Origin: Brevibacterium renqingii
Lineage (GTDB): Bacteria > Actinomycetota > Actinomycetes > Actinomycetales > Brevibacteriaceae
Assembly: GCF_017808105.1 (NCBI RefSeq)
Contig: NZ_JADBHF010000019.1
Location: 1 to 43,616, forward strand
Direction: 5' to 3'
Length of the DNA stretch: 43,616 nucleotides
A program made the position numbers and the translations under genes. Shown piece after piece: positions 17,888 through 25,108 of this stretch. Below the pieces are notes generated by a model. The model was not told the DNA's origin. It did not search any database and saw only the letters and a program-made list of their open reading frames with translations. Within the stretch, counting starts at the first letter, position 1. Each line of letters starts with the position of its first letter.

Positions 17888-19708
17888 TCACACGTAGTCC
17901 TTGTACTTGTCCAGAGTCCGAACCGGCTTCCGCAGCGCATCGCGGCGGAAGGGATCTCCGAGCTCCTTCGTGCACATGACCTCGATGACGCTGGTCCTGC
18001 CCTCGTTCATCTGTGCGTCCACGGCCTTCTGCAGAGCGGGGCCGACCTCGTCGAGGTCGTCGACGACGATGCCGTCGGCTCCCATCGACTCGGCCATGGC
18101 GGCGAAGCTCTCTCCGTTGTCGAGCTCACCGGCAATGAAGCGGTGGCCGTAGAACTCCACTTGGTTCTTCTTCTCCGCACCCCACTGCCGGTTGCGGAAC
18201 ACCACCGCGGTGACCGGAATGTCGTGACGGACCGCGGTGAGGACCTCGACCATGCTCATCGCCCAGGCGCCGTCACCGGCGTAGGCGATGGCCGGACGTT
18301 CGGGAGCCGCACGCTTGGCGCCGATGATCGTCGGCAGGGCATAGCCGCAGTTGCCGAAGCTCATCGGAGCGAAGAAGCTGCGCGGGCGCTCGAACCGCAG
18401 GTAGCTGTGGGCGACCGAGTTGATGTTGCCGATGTCGGTCGAGACCATGACGTCGGCGGGCATCGCCTTCTCGAGTTCGCGCAGCACCTGGCGCGGGTGC
18501 AGCCAGTTGCCGTCCTCCTTCTCCGCTTTGTCGATGGCGTCGAGGGAGAACTCGTCCTTCTCATGGGTCCAGGAATCGAGTTCGGCCTCCCAGGCCTCCT
18601 TCTCGGCCCGGATGAGTTCGGCGCGCTGGTCCTTCGTGGCGTCGCAGGCGACCTCGCGGTCGTTGAGGCGGTTGCGCAGCTCCTCGGCGACGGCCTTGGC
18701 GTCTCCGCAGATGCCGACATCGATCTTCTTGACCAGGCCGAGCATCTTCTGATCGGCGTCGACCTGGATGATCTTCGCGTTGGTGGGCCAGTAGTCGAAT
18801 TCGTACTGGGGCAGCGTGCCGAACGGCCCCAGGCGGGTGCCCAGAGCAAGGACGACGTCGGCCTGGTTGATCAGCGTCATCCCGGCCTTCGAACCCTGGT
18901 AGCCCAGCGGTCCGGCCCACAGCGGGTGGCTGGCGGGGAAGGAGTCATTGTGCTGGTAGCTGTTGACCACCGGCGCTCCGAGACGCTCGGCCAGGGCGAT
19001 GCACTCATCGACGCCATCGGCCATGACGACGCCGCCGCCGGAGACGATGACGGGATTCTTCGCCGAGGCGAGCAGGTCTGCCGCCTCCTCCAGGCTCTCG
19101 GCGCCGCCGGCGCCCCGGTCGATCTTCTGCGGCGTCGGGATCTGCGGATCGCATTCGCCGTAGAAGTAGTCGCGGGGGATGTTGAGCTGGGTGGGTCCCA
19201 TCTCCGACCTCGCGCGGTCGAAGCAGCGAGCGGTGAATTCGGACATGCGAGACGCATTGGACACATGTCCCTGGTACTTCGTGAACTCCTGGAACATCGG
19301 CAGCTGATTCGCCTCCTGGAATCCGCCGAGGCCGATCGAGTTCGTGCCCGCCTCCGGGGTGACGATGACGACCGGCGAATGTGCCCAGTAGGCCGCGGCG
19401 ATCGCTGTCACGCAGTTCGAGATGCCCGGTCCGTTCTGGCCGGTGACGACGCCGAAGCGGCCCGAGGCGCGGGCGTAGCCGTCGGCCATGTGTGCGGCTC
19501 CCTGCTCATGGACCACCGGGATGAAATCGATGCCGGCGGGAGCGAAGATGTCCATCGCATCCATGAATGCCGAGCCCATGATTCCGAAGATGTCGGTGAC
19601 TCCGTAGTTCACCATCGTTTCGACGAAGGCCTCGGAGGAGGTGATCTTCTGGGTCTTCACCGCTTCGCTCAGCGTCGCCTCATCGGTTCGATCGGCCAGT
19701 TCCGTCAT
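17888..19708 (-). CDS. xsc: Sulfoacetaldehyde acetyltransferase
   Basis: A 606-residue thiamine-diphosphate enzyme that converts sulfoacetaldehyde plus phosphate to acetyl phosphate and sulfite (EC 2.3.3.15). The N-terminal cofactor domain carries the catalytic glutamate in VVHEQGAAHMADGYARASG (Glu68). IFGIMGSAFMDAMDIF at about residues 40-55 is characteristic of Xsc rather than of acetolactate synthase. The C-terminal cofactor motif is GDGAWAMSMVEVL ... FRN (GDG-N pattern), followed by NRQWGAEKKNQ. AGGAG sits at good distance from the ATG at 19708. The presence of tpa, pta and a TauR-like regulator a few kilobases away supports the sulfonate role. It has its own strong promoter and is divergent from an iclR gene. 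A different sulfonate than taurine could also feed it. Confidence 0.93.
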   Translation of the reverse strand: MTELADRTDEATLSEAVKTQKITSSEAFVETMVNYGVTDIFGIMGSAFMDAMDIFAPAGIDFIPVVHEQGAAHMADGYARASGRFGVVTGQNGPGISNCVTAIAAAYWAHSPVVIVTPEAGTNSIGLGGFQEANQLPMFQEFTKYQGHVSNASRMSEFTARCFDRARSEMGPTQLNIPRDYFYGECDPQIPTPQKIDRGAGGAESLEEAADLLASAKNPVIVSGGGVVMADGVDECIALAERLGAPVVNSYQHNDSFPASHPLWAGPLGYQGSKAGMTLINQADVVLALGTRLGPFGTLPQYEFDYWPTNAKIIQVDADQKMLGLVKKIDVGICGDAKAVAEELRNRLNDREVACDATKDQRAELIRAEKEAWEAELDSWTHEKDEFSLDAIDKAEKEDGNWLHPRQVLRELEKAMPADVMVSTDIGNINSVAHSYLRFERPRSFFAPMSFGNCGYALPTIIGAKRAAPERPAIAYAGDGAWAMSMVEVLTAVRHDIPVTAVVFRNRQWGAEKKNQVEFYGHRFIAGELDNGESFAAMAESMGADGIVVDDLDEVGPALQKAVDAQMNEGRTSVIEVMCTKELGDPFRRDALRKPVRTLDKYKDYV

Positions 19709-19780
19709 CGCAACGTCTCCTGTTCGTCAAAGGACCACTGCTTTGTGGTCTCGGTTTTGTGTTCATTGCACTTCGAAAAG

Positions 19781-19832
19781 CGGAACACCTCGAATTTATG
19801 GTCCGAGCTCCGCAGGTGTCAATAGAGTTCCG
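19781..19832. promoter_or_regulatory. Nested inverted repeats around the xsc promoter, candidate IclR operator
   Basis: CGGAAC at 19781-19786 is mirrored by GTTCCG at 19827-19832, and ACACCT at 19785-19790 is mirrored by AGGTGT at 19814-19819. The outer pair flanks the xsc promoter: one arm lies at the expected start of transcription and the other just beyond the -35 box. The inner right arm overlaps the -35 box. The divergent gene encodes an IclR regulator, the obvious candidate to bind here. No family consensus was matched. Confidence 0.5.
19794..19822 (-). promoter_or_regulatory. Strong sigma-70-type promoter for xsc
   Basis: On the minus strand a consensus -35 box TTGACA (19822 to 19817) is followed after exactly 17 bases by ATAAAT (19799 to 19794) as -10. 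Transcription would begin near 19787, giving a leader of about 80 bases before the xsc ATG. A perfect -35 with ideal spacing is rare in this GC-rich window and implies high expression when not repressed. Confidence 0.75.
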
Positions 19833-19907
19833 AAAAAGATTTCATTTGGTACGATATTCCGAGACGAAAAGATCATGGCCGACGGGCGGCCGGGAAGGTA
19901 GGCGACC

Positions 19908-20726
19908 ATGGATGACTTGGCAGAGCCGGGGTCCGAGGAACGCGTTTCTCTCGCCGGTGAGACACCCGCGCTGAGGTTGGTGTCGCTGTTGGAGTTCATC
20001 TCCACCCGCGACCAGATCTTCACCCTCCAATCCCTCGTCGTGCAGACCGGTCTGCCCAAACCCACACTCCACCGGATGCTCCAGCAACTCGAGGGTGCGG
20101 GATTGCTCACCCGGCACAGCGACGGCCGTCATTACGGCACCGGAGCGCGACTGCGGCGGATGGCCGAGGACGTGTTGCTCAATGACTCCCGCCAGGGGGC
20201 GCGGCGGATGATCCTGTCCCGGCTGTCCGAGGAGATCGGTGAGAGCTGCAACCTCACCGCGGTCTCCGGTGATGAGGTCATCTACCTCGATCGCGTCGAG
20301 ACCTCACACCCGTTGCGCGTGCATCTCGAAGCCGGCAGCCGCGTGCCCATCCACGCTTCGGCCAGCGGGAAGATGATCGCCTCTCAATACGGGGACACGC
20401 CGCGCCGCAGGCTGCTGAGCAGTTCACAGCTGAGAGAGTTCACCCCGCACACGCTCACTGATCCGGCCGAGCTCGAGGCTGAGCTCGATTCGGCTCGAAG
20501 CTGCGGTTATGCCCTGGACCGGCAGGAGTACCTCGAAGGCCTCGTCTGTCTCGCGGTGCTCATTCCCACTGATATCGGTCGATCGAACCAGGCCCTGGCG
20601 GTCCAGGCTCCCGTGATCCGGAAGTCGATCGACGACCTCGTCGAACTGCTGCCGGTGGTGGAAGAGGCCGCCCAGCGCATGGCCGTTCTCGACGAGATCG
20701 ACCGCGCCGACGAGAACTCGGCCTGA
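19908..20726 (+). CDS. IclR-family transcriptional regulator
   Basis: A 272-residue IclR-type regulator. The winged helix-turn-helix is at about residues 40-75 (QSLVVQTGLPKPTLHRMLQQLEG). The effector domain contains VIYLDRVETSHPLRVHLEAGSRVPIHASASGK in pieces that match the family, including the H-A-S-A-S-G-K ligand-loop region near residue 148, and ends with a coiled segment. GGAAGG precedes the ATG. A possible -10 (TACGAT, 19850-19855) lies upstream. It is divergent from xsc and 61 bases upstream of the CobS-like gene on the same strand, so it probably controls one or both. The first 25 residues are a hydrophilic extension. Confidence 0.9.
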   Translation: MDDLAEPGSEERVSLAGETPALRLVSLLEFISTRDQIFTLQSLVVQTGLPKPTLHRMLQQLEGAGLLTRHSDGRHYGTGARLRRMAEDVLLNDSRQGARRMILSRLSEEIGESCNLTAVSGDEVIYLDRVETSHPLRVHLEAGSRVPIHASASGKMIASQYGDTPRRRLLSSSQLREFTPHTLTDPAELEAELDSARSCGYALDRQEYLEGLVCLAVLIPTDIGRSNQALAVQAPVIRKSIDDLVELLPVVEEAAQRMAVLDEIDRADENSA

Positions 20727-20787
20727 ACCGCGACCGAGCTGACCGGCTGCGGTGAGGCTGAACCACGACGAGGAAAGGACGGCGATC

Positions 20788-21738
20788 ATGGCCGACGTTT
20801 CAACCCTGCGAGAACTGTTCGGCATCGATGCCGACATGCCCGTGCCGATGCTCGAGGACGACAGCGATCTGGTCCCGCGCATCGATGAGAACTACCGGTT
20901 CGACCCTGAGGTGACGCGGGCGGTGCTCGCCGGGTTCTCCCACGGATCCCGGGTGCTCGTGCAGGGTCTGCACGGGACGGGGAAGTCCACGCACATCGAA
21001 CAGATCGCCGCCCGCCTCAACTGGCCGCTCATGCGCGTCAACCTCGACGGGCAGATCTCCCGGTCCGACCTCGTGGGCAAGGACCAGGTCGTCATCGAGG
21101 ACGGGCAGCCGCGCACGGCCTTCGAAGAGGGTGTGATCCCCTACGCCCTGACGAGGCCGATGGCGCTGGTCTTCGACGAATACGATGCCGGCCGCCCGGA
21201 GGTCATGTTCATCATCCAGCGTCTGCTCGAACGCGATGGCCTGTTCACCCTCACTGAACAGAACCGGGTGATCCGCCCCCATCCGCACTTCCGGCTCTTC
21301 GCCACGGCGAACACGGTCGGCCTGGGCAACGTCAACGGCCTCTACCACGGGGTCAACCGGCTCAACCAGGCTCAGCTCGACCGATGGAACATCATCGCCT
21401 CACTCGACTACCTCGACCCGGCCGAAGAGCTTCTCGTCGTCACCGGTCAGGTGCCCGAGGCGGAGACGCGCCTGGGAGAGGAGACGGTGGCGACGATGAT
21501 CGAGGTCGCCCAGCTGACGCGCAGCGGATTCGCCGCCGGCGACGTCTCAGCGCTCATGTCCCCGCGCACGGTCATCTCCTGGGCCGAGAACTCAGTGATC
21601 TTCGGCGACGTCGAGTTGGCCTTCAGGTTCTCGTTCCTCAACCGCTGCGACGCCACCGAACATCCGCTCGTCGCGGAGTACTATCAGCGCTGCTTCGGCG
21701 GTGAGCTCGTCCTCGACCAAGCGGCGACGGCAAGCTGA
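20788..21738 (+). CDS. CobS-like AAA+ ATPase (MoxR/CobS group)
   Basis: A 316-residue AAA+ ATPase with the specific signature of cobaltochelatase subunit CobS. FGIDADMPVPM opens the protein. Walker A is GLHGTGKSTHIEQIAARLNW at about residues 60-79. Next come QISRSDLVGKD and Walker B LVFDEYDAGRPEVMF (about 127-141). RVIRPHPHFRLFATANTVGLG is the sensor-1 region, and NQAQLDRWN carries the arginine finger. ATG 20788 is preferred because AGGAAAGGAC precedes it. The gene overlaps the downstream CobT-like gene by one base (TGATG). True CobS works with CobT and the large subunit CobN in cobalt insertion; no cobN or other cobalamin gene is in the window. The pair may instead be a MoxR-VWA type activating chaperone for another enzyme. 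Confidence 0.88.
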   Translation: MADVSTLRELFGIDADMPVPMLEDDSDLVPRIDENYRFDPEVTRAVLAGFSHGSRVLVQGLHGTGKSTHIEQIAARLNWPLMRVNLDGQISRSDLVGKDQVVIEDGQPRTAFEEGVIPYALTRPMALVFDEYDAGRPEVMFIIQRLLERDGLFTLTEQNRVIRPHPHFRLFATANTVGLGNVNGLYHGVNRLNQAQLDRWNIIASLDYLDPAEELLVVTGQVPEAETRLGEETVATMIEVAQLTRSGFAAGDVSALMSPRTVISWAENSVIFGDVELAFRFSFLNRCDATEHPLVAEYYQRCFGGELVLDQAATAS

Positions 21739-23453
21739 TGACCGCGCACGGTTCGCAGTCGACACAGCGTTCCGACCGGGAAGGACTCGTCCTCGAGCGG
21801 CGATTGGCCTCCGTGTTCCGGGCACTGAGCCAGGATCCCGGGGTCGACCTGTGGGCGCACCGACCGGCAGATGCGAACGGCCTGCTGCCGATGAACGCCC
21901 CCCACCTCTATTCGGACCCCTCCCGCTCGGATCTGCCCTCCCTGCGCGGAGCCACGGACGCCATGGCCATGCGCCGGAAGTGGAGCGATCCCGAGCTCCA
22001 CCGGCAGATGCTGCCGCAGGCCCGGGAAGAGCGCCTCATCGTCGAGGTCCTCGAACAGTTCCGGTGCGAATCCCTGGCCCGGCAGGCGGGAGTCCGGGCC
22101 AACCTGTCCCAGCGGCACGCGCACTGGCGCAGCGAGTACCTGCGCAGCCGCCTGCACGAGACCCACCTGGGCATTCTGCTGTACACGGTCATCCTCGTCA
22201 CCCGGTCGGTCCTGACCGGAGACCCGATCGGTCGAGCGGACTCCGACCTGCTCGAGGAATCCCGGTTCGAACTCTCATCCGAGCTCGGCCCCTTCCTCCT
22301 CCCGCTGCGCGATGCCCGATACGATCAGCAGGACTTCGCCGAGGTGGCCCGCGAGCTCGCGCACACGCTCGCCGGCCGGATCGCCGCCGTCGAAGAGCGA
22401 GAGGGAACCCGGTCCGGAGCGCGCGAGCGTCGCGCCGCCCCGAGCCTGCCGCTGGTCTTCGATATCGCCGAAGATCTGTTCGCCCCCGCCTCTGACGACT
22501 CCGGCGGGCAGCTTCACCTCGCCCGCGGCTACCGGGCGTGGACGAGGAGATTCGACCGGGAATCGACCATCGCCGAGGTGGTCCGGACGGAGAGCCTTCG
22601 CAGCGGCCGGACCACCATCGCCGCCGAAACGGCACGCCGCTCGGTGCCGCTGGCACCCGTCGTCTCCCGCCTGCACGGTGTCGTCGAGGCGGCGAAAGAC
22701 GCTCACGAGCTCGTCGACTCCGAGGACGGGGCCCTCGACCCCTCCCGTCTGACACGGTTGATCACGTCTCTTGGCGACCCGCGCGTCTTCCGCGGACGAT
22801 CGCAGCGGGCCGAGACCGATTGCGCCGTGACCTTCCTGCTCGATCTCTCGGGGTCGATGAAACCTCATGCGCTCGGACTCGGCGCCCTCCTCGACGTGCT
22901 CGTCACCGCCCTCGACCGGTTGGATGTGAACACCGAGATCCTCGGGTTCACTACCAATGCGTGGAACGGCGGACGCGTGCGAAGCGAGTGGAAGAAGGCC
23001 GGCTCACCCGAGCGGCCGGGACGGCTCAACGAACTCCATCACCTCGTGATCAAGTCCGCAGCGTCCTCGTGGCGGCGGACGCGCACCCACCTCGGCGGTC
23101 TGCTCAAGACCTCGCTGTATCGGGAGGGCGTCGACGCCGAGGCCCTGCGCTGGGCGGTCGGCCGACTGCGCAGCCAACAGGCGGCGAAATCGGCCGTGGT
23201 CGTCGTCAGTGATGGTCTGCCCGCCGACTCCGCCACCACCTTCGCCAATGACGAGGACTACCTCGCTCGTGACCTCGAGACCACGGTGGCCGGTCTGCGA
23301 CGGTCCGGCGACATCGGGATGCTCGGTGTCGGCATCGGCACGGATCCCGGTCTCATCTATCCCGCCAGCGTCGAACTCGATGCCGATTCTCTGGGGGACC
23401 GGACCTCGGTGCGGGCGATCGTCGACGGACTCCGCACCGTCCTCGCTCGCTGA
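21738..23453 (+). CDS. CobT-like VWA-domain protein
   Basis: A 571-residue partner of the preceding ATPase. The N-terminal half is helical, with a variable charged stretch near residues 215-235 (EEREGTRSGARERRA). The C-terminal half is a von Willebrand A domain with the metal-ion-dependent adhesion site DLSGSM at about residues 369-374, a second conserved Thr in RTRTHLGG and the Asp in VVVSDGLPADS. This layout matches CobT of aerobic cobaltochelatase and related CoxE/CbbO-type VWA chaperones. The acidic linker typical of CobT is short. Start ATG overlaps the CobS-like stop, so equal expression is expected. Whether it serves cobalt insertion or activation of a nearby enzyme such as Xsc cannot be told from sequence. 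Confidence 0.85.
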   Translation: MTAHGSQSTQRSDREGLVLERRLASVFRALSQDPGVDLWAHRPADANGLLPMNAPHLYSDPSRSDLPSLRGATDAMAMRRKWSDPELHRQMLPQAREERLIVEVLEQFRCESLARQAGVRANLSQRHAHWRSEYLRSRLHETHLGILLYTVILVTRSVLTGDPIGRADSDLLEESRFELSSELGPFLLPLRDARYDQQDFAEVARELAHTLAGRIAAVEEREGTRSGARERRAAPSLPLVFDIAEDLFAPASDDSGGQLHLARGYRAWTRRFDRESTIAEVVRTESLRSGRTTIAAETARRSVPLAPVVSRLHGVVEAAKDAHELVDSEDGALDPSRLTRLITSLGDPRVFRGRSQRAETDCAVTFLLDLSGSMKPHALGLGALLDVLVTALDRLDVNTEILGFTTNAWNGGRVRSEWKKAGSPERPGRLNELHHLVIKSAASSWRRTRTHLGGLLKTSLYREGVDAEALRWAVGRLRSQQAAKSAVVVVSDGLPADSATTFANDEDYLARDLETTVAGLRRSGDIGMLGVGIGTDPGLIYPASVELDADSLGDRTSVRAIVDGLRTVLAR

Positions 23454-23473
23454 CGACTGAACCAGCAAGCGCG

Positions 23474-23524
23474 TCCTTGGAGTGGTCGGTATAACGACGG
23501 GTGTCGGAATTGCTATTCCAAGGA
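23474..23524. repeat. Inverted repeat between convergent genes, possible terminator
   Basis: TCCTTGGA at 23474-23481 is mirrored by TCCAAGGA at 23517-23524, with flanking GCGC on both sides extending the pairing through one bulged base. The 35-base interior makes it a long-loop hairpin. It sits between the end of the CobT-like gene and the end of the convergent lipoprotein gene, so a terminator role is possible but weakly supported. Confidence 0.35.
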
Positions 23525-23581
23525 GCGCAAATGGCTTCTCGGACTTGCCGCTCACCTTCCGCCTTGGTCTTTCCTCACTTG

Positions 23582-24304
23582 TCAGCGGTTCTCGTAGTAG
23601 AACTCAAGATCCTCGAACGCCGGAGTTCTTCGCGGGCCCCTGGGGTCATCGTTTTCGACGTGCTCCTGACGCTTGACGTACCTATCCGGCCACGCTTCGA
23701 TATGGGCCTGGCGAACGTCCAGAGTGACTTTGGCGAGATTCGAATTGTCAAAGAACGGCTCGTCGGATGAGACCTCCCATATGGAGGCCGATTCGCCATC
23801 ACCTGCGTCGCGAGCGCCGATGTAACGCACATCGGTGTCAAGTGGATCGTCGCAGACCTTGGTGCCTGGCTCTGCCTCGGCTGGCTGAAACTCGAAATCG
23901 GTGAGGTCGTCGGCCTTGAGGGGAAGATCGGATTGCTTGAGAACGACAACGATCAGACGTTCGGGATCAAATTCTTCTGAGTAGTTGTCGTAGCTGTCTG
24001 CGCGACTGTCGTCATAGGACACGGCATCCATATCTGGCTCGCCCGCGAATACTGGCGAAAGGTTGACGTTGACGTCGCCGCTGTCAGTCCACACCGGCTC
24101 GCGAAGACCGTCGCCTGAAATCGAGCAAGCATTGGCCGCAGCAGTGGGTGGCGGTTGTTCTTCGGTCGGTTTGGAGTACGTCCGCTTCTCCGTGGGCTCT
24201 GCATCCTCGATTGGCGGACCGTTCGACTCCGGTGTGCAACCAGCCAGTGAGGCCAGCGCACATGCAAGTGCGGCAGCACCAAGCGCAGTCTTCTGAAATC
24301 GCAT
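23582..24304 (-). CDS. Small secreted lipoprotein of unknown function
   Basis: A 240-residue predicted lipoprotein. The signal peptide (MRFQKTALGAAALACALASL) ends with the lipobox SLAGC, lipidated at Cys23. After it come about 35 residues of Pro/Thr/Glu-rich linker, then a compact domain with two cysteines (NACSISG and KVCDDPLD). No motif identifies a function. There is no good ribosome site; an AT-rich GATAAT (24325-24330, minus strand) lies just upstream and could be the -10. It is divergent from a WapI-like gene with about 95 bases between likely starts. Real by signal peptide and codon pattern; role unknown. Confidence 0.75.
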   Translation of the reverse strand: MRFQKTALGAAALACALASLAGCTPESNGPPIEDAEPTEKRTYSKPTEEQPPPTAAANACSISGDGLREPVWTDSGDVNVNLSPVFAGEPDMDAVSYDDSRADSYDNYSEEFDPERLIVVVLKQSDLPLKADDLTDFEFQPAEAEPGTKVCDDPLDTDVRYIGARDAGDGESASIWEVSSDEPFFDNSNLAKVTLDVRQAHIEAWPDRYVKRQEHVENDDPRGPRRTPAFEDLEFYYENR

Positions 24305-24398
24305 TTCAGCCTAGTCTACGTTTCATTATCCGGCGGTGGGTCATGAGCTTGATGATCTCAAGATTCTTGCACTGCAAGTGCCAGAGTTGCGGATCTGT

Positions 24399-24917
24399 AT
24401 GAGGTCGTACCCTGATAGTGTGCGACTTCACGACGAGACCACGGAGCTGGAACTACGGATCGCCGGGTACCAGTTCGTGCTTCAGGAGACTGCAGACGGA
24501 CCGGCGGACGCTTCCTGGGATTCCAACTGGCTAGTTGTGGAAGGGGCAGTGCGAGCGAGCGATGGCATACAGTGGACTTTCCGGGACCCGTGCCTGACCA
24601 CCTGGGAAGTCGCTAAATTGTCTGATTGGCTGCAACAGACCGCGGCGGAAGCCACAACGGCGACAGCGAATACAGACGCAGATGGACAGGTGGCCGAGTG
24701 GCTGACATTCACTGAACCGAACCTGAGCTTGGCGGTCGTCAGCCTTTCAGAATCGCAGGCAGAGTTAACGATCGTGCTGAGCCATGAAGCTGCTGCGCCT
24801 CCGCTTGAGCCGCAATTGCCAAAGCGGTCTGAGATCAGCATTGTGACAAGCAAACGCGAAATTCAAAACGCAGCCGTCGAGATGCGGGAACAACTGTCTG
24901 CCTACCCCGTCCGATGA
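24399..24917 (+). CDS. WapI-family immunity-like protein
   Basis: A 172-residue acidic protein. Its core resembles the WapI immunity family: ELELRIAGYQFV, then DSNWLVVEGAVRA, then the tryptophan-rich TFRDPCLTTWEVAKLSDWL. The DxNWL and DPCLxTxEVxxLxxWL patterns are the recognisable part. In Bacillus, WapI neutralises the contact-dependent toxin WapA. No toxin gene is present here, and such proteins are often found alone. The start is uncertain. A GTG at 24336 would add 21 residues; ATG 24399 is used here; GTG 24420 would start exactly where family members begin (VRLHDETTELELR). No strong ribosome site distinguishes them. Function by family only. Confidence 0.6.
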   Translation: MRSYPDSVRLHDETTELELRIAGYQFVLQETADGPADASWDSNWLVVEGAVRASDGIQWTFRDPCLTTWEVAKLSDWLQQTAAEATTATANTDADGQVAEWLTFTEPNLSLAVVSLSESQAELTIVLSHEAAAPPLEPQLPKRSEISIVTSKREIQNAAVEMREQLSAYPVR

Positions 24918-25039
24918 AGGAGTTGCGAGCGTGAGGACAGTCCTCGGCTGCTGCGGGCGCTGCGAACATGAACCGTGCGAGAGACGGCCCCGACGAGGGA
25001 TGACCTTCGTCTCGTTCGGTGGTCGAACCGACGACAGCG

Positions 25040-25077
25040 GTCGGCCCGCTGCCGGTACGTCTTGGCAGCGGGCCGAC
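25040..25077. terminator. Perfect 14-bp hairpin, bidirectional terminator
   Basis: GTCGGCCCGCTGCC (25040-25053) pairs perfectly with GGCAGCGGGCCGAC (25064-25077) around a 10-base loop. It lies between the convergent ends of the WapI-like gene and the permease gene. A smaller hairpin, TCCGGG-TAT-CCCGGA, follows at 25088-25102 directly after the permease stop on the minus strand. The pair probably ends transcription from both sides. Confidence 0.8.
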
Positions 25078-25108
25078 AGCCGTGCTGTCCGGGTATCCCG
25101 GATTCGGC

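Noticed and set aside
17789..19825. A 678-codon open frame on the plus strand opposite xsc
   Set aside because: It mirrors a strongly supported enzyme gene, has no family motif, and its composition is what GC-rich antisense frames produce.
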